Source: Nocardia asteroides
GTDB taxonomy: Bacteria > Actinomycetota > Actinomycetes > Mycobacteriales > Mycobacteriaceae
Direction of reading: 5' to 3'
DNA: 64,000 nt
Assembly (NCBI RefSeq): GCF_900637185.1
Contig: NZ_LR134352.1
Span: 6,376,001-6,440,000 of the forward strand
Part shown: positions 59,001-64,000 of the stretch, piece by piece
How positions within the stretch are numbered: position 1 is the stretch's first letter
How the letters are laid out: every line of letters begins with the position of its first letter
Notes under the pieces: generated by a model
Seen by the model: the letters and a program-made list of their open reading frames with translations, nothing else
Database searches by the model: none
What the model was told of the DNA's origin: nothing
Translations under genes and position numbers: made by a program

Positions 59001-59665
59001 TCGGCGCGACCGGCGCGGGCAAATCCACCATCGTGAAGCTGCTGGCGCGCCTCTACGACCTCCCCGACGATCCCGCGGCCGGTGCGATCCGGGTCGACGG
59101 GGTCGATTTGCGTAAATTTCTGCTCACCGATTACCGGCGGCGGCTGGGAATTGTGCCGCAGGAAGCTCACTTGTTCACCGGCGACGTGGCGAGCAACATC
59201 GCATTCGGGCAACCTTTCGCCACACCGGTGGACATCGGCACCGCGGCATCCAACGTCGGCGCGGCCGAGATGATCGCCGGATTACCGCAGAAAATGAACC
59301 AACCGGTCGGTGAAAGAGGTCGGGGATTATCCGCCGGACAGCGTCAGCTGATCGCGCTCGCGCGGGCCGAATTGGTCGATCCCGACCTGCTGTTGCTCGA
59401 CGAGGCCACCTCCACCCTCGACCCGGAGACCGAGGCATCGGTCCTGGTAGCGAGCAGATCGCTGGCGCGTGGTCGCACCACCGTCGTCGTCGCGCACCGG
59501 CTGGCCACCGCCGCGCGCGCCGACCTGATCGGCGTCGTCGAGCAGGGCCGGATCGTCGAGTTCGGAACCCACGAGGAACTGCTCGCCCGCGACGGACGTT
59601 ACGCGCGACTCTGGGCTGCGGGCATCGCGGCGGAGGGAATAGGGTCGGCGCGTGACCGGTCGTGA
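56063..59665 (+). CDS. Fused ABC exporter, TMD-NBD-TMD-NBD (Rv0194-like)
   Basis: A 1200-residue protein comprising two complete half-exporters. NBD1: Walker A GPAGSGKST near 371, LSGGQRQR near 478, and Walker B VLVLDDATSAVD with Asp for the catalytic glutamate. NBD2: Walker A GATGAGKST near 982, LSAGQRQ near 1088 and canonical LLLLDEATSTLD near 1111. Membrane domains lie at ~20-300 and ~620-900. One weakened and one normal site is the pattern of asymmetric exporters. Rv0194 of M. tuberculosis has the same architecture and length and exports drugs. Start ATG 56063; the open frame extends 278 codons upstream but overlaps the permease and is not real. Last gene of the cluster. Confidence 0.9.
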   Translation: MATTTPGWIRRLWRLSLRHPRLLAGIGAAVLAGAVVSIAAPLATKRAVDAAVAGDTAVIGSAAALLALLAAGRFAATFARRLWAGKLSLEVQHSLRVSLLGALQRLDGAGQDAIRTGQVVSRSITDLQLVQGLLAMVPWSGLAVLQFVLSAVVMVWLSPPLALAALLVAPAMAVVVLRLRPRLYAATWSAQQRAADLAEHVEQTVTGVRVVKGFGQEARMVDVLEDHSRRLFAERLRAARINARFAPVVSALPQAGLVAVIIVGGVLARHGAIGVGTFLAFTAYLATMTSAARTITSVIIMGQLTKAAVDRVFQVIDAAPVLVDPDRPAAVPEGPLGLEFEGVRFGFDAEQPVLHDLDLTVRPGETVAVIGPAGSGKSTLSLLLPRFYAPDAGRINLVGTDGTRVDVADLRAEDLRGALGVVFDDPFLFSDTIAANIALGRPEATDAEIRAAATAAAADDFITALPDGYDTVVGERGLTLSGGQRQRVALARVLLTRPRVLVLDDATSAVDAVTEAEIFRRLPDPGGRTTLILAHRESTLAQADRVIRLPGPVGSVVPTAPTSAKHLPESGRPRSMAAASADLSETPELRAAVDALPPATEQPGLPGDLRAPQPGFGLRALLRPVRGLVATVMLLLTADALIGVAFPPLVRYAIDTGVTAGDGTALAVAGAIGIALVLAGLLVGAAVTVLTARTGERVLFGLRVRSYAQLQRLGLDYYERELSGRIMTRMTTDVDALSTFLQTGVATGLVGLITLVGVAVGLVFIDAGLALVVLGTVPPMLLATLAFRRVSSTAYTVSRERVSVVNADFQENIAGLRAVQAARNEPSAARRFAEYSHRYRDARMRAQRAIAAYFSFGQAWADLALAVVVYLGANAVAEGRTTTGTLVAFVLYLGLLFAPIQELSQVFDGYQQARVGLRRIGDLLRTESSIAADPPDAIAVDRLDGEIVFDDVHFRYPGANAPALDGVSFTVPAGRTLALVGATGAGKSTIVKLLARLYDLPDDPAAGAIRVDGVDLRKFLLTDYRRRLGIVPQEAHLFTGDVASNIAFGQPFATPVDIGTAASNVGAAEMIAGLPQKMNQPVGERGRGLSAGQRQLIALARAELVDPDLLLLDEATSTLDPETEASVLVASRSLARGRTTVVVAHRLATAARADLIGVVEQGRIVEFGTHEELLARDGRYARLWAAGIAAEGIGSARDRS

Positions 59666-59809
59666 TCGAGGAGATCGGGTCAGTAGCAACGCCGGTTAGG
59701 CCCTGGGCATATGCTCGGTGAGGGCGCATCGGCAGCCATCCGCTGATACCCCTGCCGGGCACGTCACAAACGTCGCAGCGCGAAGAACGAAATGAGGCGA
59801 ACACCAGCT

Positions 59810-62800
59810 GTGAGCAGCTCAACTTCCCAGTTCGGACAGAACCAGTGGCTAGTCGACGAGATGTATCAGAAGTTCAAACAGGACCCATCGTCGGTCGACG
59901 CGAGTTGGCACGAGTTCCTCGCCGACTACACCCCCGAGGCGAGTACCGAATCCGGTAACAGCCAGGCGGCCGCTCCGGCCCCGGCCGCACCCGCTCCCGC
60001 GGCAGCCGCTCCTGCTCCCGCTCCGGCCGCCGCGGCGCCCAAGCCGGCTCCCGCGCCGGCCCCGGCTCCCGCGCCGAAGCCCGCCGCGGCCACCGTGCGC
60101 GCGCCGCAGACCACGCCTGCCCCGGTGTCGAACGCGCCGGCCACCACCGCGCCGAAGACGGCCGTCGCCACCGCCGACGAGTCCAAGGTGCTGCGCGGCC
60201 CCGCCGCGGCCATCGCCAAGAACATGTCGGCCTCGCTGACCATCCCCACCGCGACCTCGGTGCGCGCGATCCCGGCCAAGCTGATGATCGACAACCGCCT
60301 GGTGATCAACAACCACCTGGCCCGCACCCGCGGCGGCAAGATCTCGTTCACCCACCTGCTCGGCTACGCGATCGTGCAGGCGGTCAAGGCGTTCCCGAAC
60401 ATGAACCGCCACTTCGCCGAGATCGACGGCAAGCCCAACGCGGTCACCCCGGCCCACACCAACCTGGGCCTGGCGATCGACCTGGCGGGCAAGGACGGCA
60501 ACCGCTCGCTGGTCGTCGCCGCCATCAAGGGCACCGAGGACATGAGCTTCGGCCAGTTCCACACCGCCTACGAGGACATCGTCCGCCGCGCCCGCGAGGG
60601 CAAGCTCGGCGCCGACGACTTCTCCGGCGTCACCATCTCGCTGACCAACCCCGGCACCATCGGCACCGTCCACTCGGTGCCGCGCCTCATGCCGGGCCAG
60701 GGCGCGATCATCGGTGCGGGCGCCATGGAGTACCCGGCCGAGTTCCAGGGCATGAGCGACGAGCGCCTCGCCGAGATCGGCGTGGGCAAGCTGATGACGC
60801 TCACCTCCACCTACGACCACCGGATCATCCAGGGCGCCGAGTCCGGCGACTTCCTGCGCACGATCCACAACCTGCTGATCTCCGACGAGTTCTACGACGA
60901 GATCTTCCACGGCCTCGGCGTGCCGTACGAGCCGGTCCGCTGGCGCAAGGACATGAGCGAGCGCGGCGTCGACAAGAGCGCCCGCGTGCTCGAGATGATC
61001 GCGGCCTACCGCAACCGCGGTCACCTGATGGCCGACACCGACCCGCTGCGCCTGGTCAAGGACAAGTTCCGCAGCCACCCCGACCTCGACGTCACCGAGC
61101 ACGGGCTCACCCTGTGGGACCTGGACCGCACCTTCAACGTCGCCGGCTTCCACGGCCAGGAGCGGATGAAGCTGCGCGACGTGCTGTCGATCCTGCGCGA
61201 CGCCTACTGCCGCCACGTCGGTGTGGAGTACACCCACATCCTCGACGTCGAGCAGCTCAAGTGGATCCAGGACCGGGTCGAGCAGAAGCACGTCAAGCCG
61301 ACGGTCGCCCAGCAGAAGTACATCCTGAACCGCCTCAACGCCGCCGAGGCGTTCGAGACGTTCCTGCAGACCAAGTACGTCGGCCAGAAGCGCTTCTCGC
61401 TCGAGGGCGCCGAGGCCGTCATCCCGATGATGGACGCCACCATCGACCAGTGCGCCGAGCATTCGCTCGACGAGGTCGTCATCGGCATGCCGCACCGCGG
61501 CCGCCTCAACGTGCTGGCCAACATCGTCGGCAAGCCCTACTCGAAGATCTTCACCGAGTTCGAGGGCAACATGAACCCGGCGGCCACCCACGGCTCCGGC
61601 GACGTGAAGTACCACCTCGGCGCCGAGGGCCAGTACCTGCAGATGTTCGGCGACAACGAGATCGCGGTCTCGCTCACCGCCAACCCCTCGCACCTGGAGG
61701 CGGTCGACCCGGTCCTCGAGGGCCTGGTGCGCGCCAAGCAGGACCTGCTGGACAAGGGCGACGGCCCTGAGGGCTTCTCGGTCATGCCGCTGATGCTGCA
61801 CGGCGACGCCGCGTTCGCCGGTCAGGGCGTGGTCGCCGAGACGCTGAACCTGGGTGGCCTGCGCGGCTACCGCGTCGGCGGCACCATCCACATCGTGGTG
61901 AACAACCAGATCGGCTTCACCACCGCGCCGGAGAACAGCCGCTCCACCGAGTACTCCACCGACATCGCGAAGTTCATCGGCGCGCCGATCTTCCACGTCA
62001 ACGGTGACGACCCGGAGGCCTGCGACTGGGTCGCGCGCCTGGCTGTCGACTTCCGCCAGAAGTTCCGCAAGGACGTCGTCATCGACCTCGTCTGCTACCG
62101 CCGCCGGGGCCACAACGAGGGCGACGACCCCTCGATGACCCAGCCGGAGATGTACGACGTCATCGACACCAAGCGTTCGGTCCGCAAGGCCTACACCGAA
62201 TCGCTGATCGGCCGTGGCGACATCTCCATGAAGGAGGCCGAGGACGCGCTGCGCGACTACCAGGGTCAGCTGGAGCGCGTGTTCAACGAGGTCCGCGAGC
62301 TGGAGAAGTACAGCCCGGAACCGTCGGAGTCCGTCGAGGACGACCAGAAGGTCCCCGCCACCGTGCAGACCGCGGTCGACAAGTCGGTCCTGCAGCGTAT
62401 CGGCGACGCGTTCAACTCCCCGCCGGACGGCTTCAACGTGCACCCGCGCGTCAAGCCGGTGCTGGAGAAGCGCCGCGAGATGGCCTACGAGGGCAAGGTC
62501 GACTGGGCCTTCGCCGAGCTGCTGGCCTTCGGCACGCTGATCGACCAGGGCCACGACGTGCGCCTGACCGGTCAGGACTCGCGCCGCGGCACCTTCACCC
62601 AGCGCCACGCGGTCATCATCGACCGCCTCAACGCCAACGAGTACACCCCGCTGCACAACATCGGCTCGGAGAAGCCGGGCTGGTTCGCGGTGCACGACTC
62701 GGCGCTGAGCGAGTACGCCGCCGTCGGTTTCGAATACGGCTACTCCCTGGGCAACCCGAACGCGCTGGTGCTGTGGGAGGCCCAGTTCGGTGACTTCGTC

Positions 62801-63550
62801 AACGGCGCCCAGTCGATCATCGACGAGTTCATCTCCTCCGGTGAGGCCAAGTGGGGCCAGCTCTCCGACGTGGTGCTGCTGCTGCCGCACGGCCACGAGG
62901 GTCAGGGTCCCGACCACACCTCCGGCCGCATCGAGCGCTTCCTGCAGCTGTGCGCCGAGGGTTCGATGACTGTCGCGGTGCCGTCCACCCCGGCCAACTA
63001 CTTCCACCTGCTGCGCCGCCACGCGCTCGACGGCATCCGTCGTCCGCTGATCGTCTTCACCCCGAAGTCGATGCTGCGCAACAAGGCCGTGGTGTCCGAC
63101 ATCAAGGACTTCACCGAGTCGAAGTTCCGTTCGGTGTTCGACGAGCCCACCTACGAGCAGGGCATCGGCGACACCGCCAAGGTCAAGCGCATCCTGCTGA
63201 CCTCGGGCAAGCTCTACTACGAGCTCGCCGCCGAGAAGGCCAAGCACAAGCGCGAGGACGTGGCCATCGTCCGGGTCGAGCAGCTGTACCCGATCCCGAC
63301 GTACCGCCTCAACGAGGCACTGGCCAAGTACCCCAACGCGACCGACATCGCCTGGGTCCAGGAGGAGCCCGCCAACCAGGGCGCCTGGCCGTTCTTCGGC
63401 CTGAACCTCCCCGAGGTCCTCCCCGACCGCCTCGGCAAGCTCCGCCGCATCTCCCGCCGCGCCATGTCGGCCCCGTCCTCGGGTTCGTCCAAGGTCCACG
63501 CGGTCGAACAGGCCGAGATCATCGCCGAAGCCTTCGAGCCCACGGCGTAA
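59810..63550 (+). CDS. kgd: Multifunctional 2-oxoglutarate dehydrogenase/decarboxylase E1 with E2 domain
   Basis: A 1246-residue enzyme nearly colinear with mycobacterial Kgd (Rv1248c). [20 protein letters not shown] is the N-terminal docking motif; an Ala/Pro-rich linker covers ~45-125; an acyltransferase domain (~130-360) includes [15 protein letters not shown] with the catalytic histidine near 336. The E1 part carries [22 protein letters not shown] near 731 (ThDP/Mg site), [14 protein letters not shown] [10 protein letters not shown] and EEPANQGAW. It decarboxylates 2-oxoglutarate and, with E3, feeds succinyl-CoA into the TCA cycle; GarA-type FHA proteins control it in relatives. GTG 59810 matches the family start better than ATG 59792. 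Confidence 0.95.
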   Translation: MSSSTSQFGQNQWLVDEMYQKFKQDPSSVDASWHEFLADYTPEASTESGNSQAAAPAPAAPAPAAAAPAPAPAAAAPKPAPAPAPAPAPKPAAATVRAPQTTPAPVSNAPATTAPKTAVATADESKVLRGPAAAIAKNMSASLTIPTATSVRAIPAKLMIDNRLVINNHLARTRGGKISFTHLLGYAIVQAVKAFPNMNRHFAEIDGKPNAVTPAHTNLGLAIDLAGKDGNRSLVVAAIKGTEDMSFGQFHTAYEDIVRRAREGKLGADDFSGVTISLTNPGTIGTVHSVPRLMPGQGAIIGAGAMEYPAEFQGMSDERLAEIGVGKLMTLTSTYDHRIIQGAESGDFLRTIHNLLISDEFYDEIFHGLGVPYEPVRWRKDMSERGVDKSARVLEMIAAYRNRGHLMADTDPLRLVKDKFRSHPDLDVTEHGLTLWDLDRTFNVAGFHGQERMKLRDVLSILRDAYCRHVGVEYTHILDVEQLKWIQDRVEQKHVKPTVAQQKYILNRLNAAEAFETFLQTKYVGQKRFSLEGAEAVIPMMDATIDQCAEHSLDEVVIGMPHRGRLNVLANIVGKPYSKIFTEFEGNMNPAATHGSGDVKYHLGAEGQYLQMFGDNEIAVSLTANPSHLEAVDPVLEGLVRAKQDLLDKGDGPEGFSVMPLMLHGDAAFAGQGVVAETLNLGGLRGYRVGGTIHIVVNNQIGFTTAPENSRSTEYSTDIAKFIGAPIFHVNGDDPEACDWVARLAVDFRQKFRKDVVIDLVCYRRRGHNEGDDPSMTQPEMYDVIDTKRSVRKAYTESLIGRGDISMKEAEDALRDYQGQLERVFNEVRELEKYSPEPSESVEDDQKVPATVQTAVDKSVLQRIGDAFNSPPDGFNVHPRVKPVLEKRREMAYEGKVDWAFAELLAFGTLIDQGHDVRLTGQDSRRGTFTQRHAVIIDRLNANEYTPLHNIGSEKPGWFAVHDSALSEYAAVGFEYGYSLGNPNALVLWEAQFGDFVNGAQSIIDEFISSGEAKWGQLSDVVLLLPHGHEGQGPDHTSGRIERFLQLCAEGSMTVAVPSTPANYFHLLRRHALDGIRRPLIVFTPKSMLRNKAVVSDIKDFTESKFRSVFDEPTYEQGIGDTAKVKRILLTSGKLYYELAAEKAKHKREDVAIVRVEQLYPIPTYRLNEALAKYPNATDIAWVQEEPANQGAWPFFGLNLPEVLPDRLGKLRRISRRAMSAPSSGSSKVHAVEQAEIIAEAFEPTA

Positions 63551-63568
63551 TCCCTCCCCGCACAACGC

Positions 63569-63606
63569 CCGACGCCGGGTGGATCCCCCGATCCACCCGG
63601 CGTCGG
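63569..63606. terminator. Perfect bidirectional terminator after kgd
   Basis: A flawless 17-base-pair stem (63569-63585 with 63590-63606) closed by the loop CCCC. It lies between the convergent kgd and exported-protein genes. GC-rich stem, short U-run only on one side. Confidence 0.85.
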
Positions 63607-63648
63607 CCGTTTCCGGGCGCCTACGTCCGCCCCTGTCGGCTTTCCTGT

Positions 63649-64000
63649 TTACGCGTTCAGGGTGATCCAGGCCTTGCCCGAGAGTTGTTCCAGGTCATGG
63701 TGGTTGGGGTAGGTGTCGGTGGTGGCCACGATGGTGGCCTCGACGCGGCCGGGGCCGGGAGCCATGCCCATGCCGGTGATCACGCCGTCGGGGGCGTGTT
63801 CGATGACGCCGTTGCTGTCGACCTTGTGGGACTGGGCGTTCGCGACGCCGGTATCGAGGTTCTTCCACCGCACCGAGACGCGATAGACGTCGCAGCTCTC
63901 GCCGGTCTGGACGATTTTCACGCGGACACCGAGTTGCCCGGCCTGCGGTTGCGGGACCGTCTCGGCATTGATGATGGCCGCGCAGCCGGTGCCCGGGATC
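63649..64000 (-). CDS. Exported beta-rich protein, partial (N-terminus beyond window)
   Basis: The frame is open to the window edge, so the start is missing; 116 residues are visible. It reads GTGCAAIINAETVPQPQAG at the left side, probably near the end of a signal or lipoprotein region, followed by an Ig-like beta domain (GVRVKIVQTGESCDVYRVSVRW, GPGRVEATIVATTDTYP) ending in KAWITLNA. The cysteine early in the sequence could pair with the one in ESCDVYRVSV. Nothing known is recognised. An internal GTG at 63921 is an unlikely start because the upstream part is also coding-like. Confidence 0.6.
   Translation of the reverse strand, partial: IPGTGCAAIINAETVPQPQAGQLGVRVKIVQTGESCDVYRVSVRWKNLDTGVANAQSHKVDSNGVIEHAPDGVITGMGMAPGPGRVEATIVATTDTYPNHHDLEQLSGKAWITLNA

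Noticed and set aside
55472..59212. Very long minus-strand reading frame (1246 codons) opposite the double exporter
   Set aside because: Composition is dominated by Gly, Arg, Gln and His with no domains; it is the antisense of a real gene in GC-rich DNA, where stops are rare.
59849..63565. 1238-codon minus-strand frame opposite kgd
   Set aside because: Antisense shadow of an unambiguous kgd gene, with no recognisable protein features.
1..64000. tRNA, rRNA, insertion sequences, prophage or integrase genes
   Set aside because: None was recognised on either strand; no transposase motifs or terminal repeats were seen.

Overview
The window is very GC-rich with dense, mostly tight gene packing, many GTG (and some TTG) starts and long spurious ORFs opposite real genes. 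The gene content points to a mycolic-acid actinomycete, most probably Nocardia or a close relative: a wbbL-manB pair (arabinogalactan linker and GDP-mannose supply), an actinobacterial fused 2-oxoglutarate enzyme (Kgd), an EspG/type VII secretion cassette, PknB-type kinases and leaderless promoters. The genus is an inference from gene content; no rRNA or other marker is present.

Layout. 1-1692: end of a cell-wall glycosyltransferase, then GDP-mannose synthesis. 1719-4430: carboxylesterase and small redox/zinc proteins. 4468-7555 (minus): a Rad50-like zinc-hook ATPase with a small helical partner. 7955-18142 (plus): an operon of SWIM, MoxR-type AAA+, DUF5682 and VWA proteins, comparable in content to E. 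coli yehL/M/P/Q, followed after 57 bases by a Ser/Thr kinase fused to an ADP-ribosylglycohydrolase. 18297-21604: MacB/FtsX-type ABC exporter. 21660-23949: coupled CaiB-type CoA-transferase, a 56-residue ORF and an HMG-CoA-lyase-like enzyme. 24012-25818: AtsK-like dioxygenase and endonuclease IV. 25938-31347: three consecutive PknB-type kinases, two with related extracellular domains. 31344-38518: acetyltransferase, small membrane and secreted proteins, a two-subunit acyl-CoA dehydrogenase, a beta-propeller and an alpha/beta hydrolase. 38538-41150: type VII secretion cassette (PE-like, PPE-like, EspG). 41155-46887: DEAD-box helicase and a TM0106-type RecB/helicase protein with degenerate motifs and a 12-copy 24-bp repeat. 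46950-53441: nitrilase-family hydrolase, phosphoribosyltransferase, PLP enzyme, a TetR-like protein lacking its DNA-binding domain, a PtpB-like phosphatase, a truncated adenylating enzyme and an enoyl-CoA hydratase. 53591-59665: ABC cluster ending in a fused double exporter. 59810-63550: kgd, closed by a near-ideal terminator. 63649-64000: partial exported protein.

The strongest candidates for an unusual system are the 4.5-18.1 kb block (zinc-hook ATPase pair, divergent from the SWIM-MoxR-DUF5682-VWA operon and the kinase-ADP-ribosylglycohydrolase fusion) and the degenerate TM0106 protein with its internal repeat array. All functional statements come from reading motifs by eye; no database search was run.
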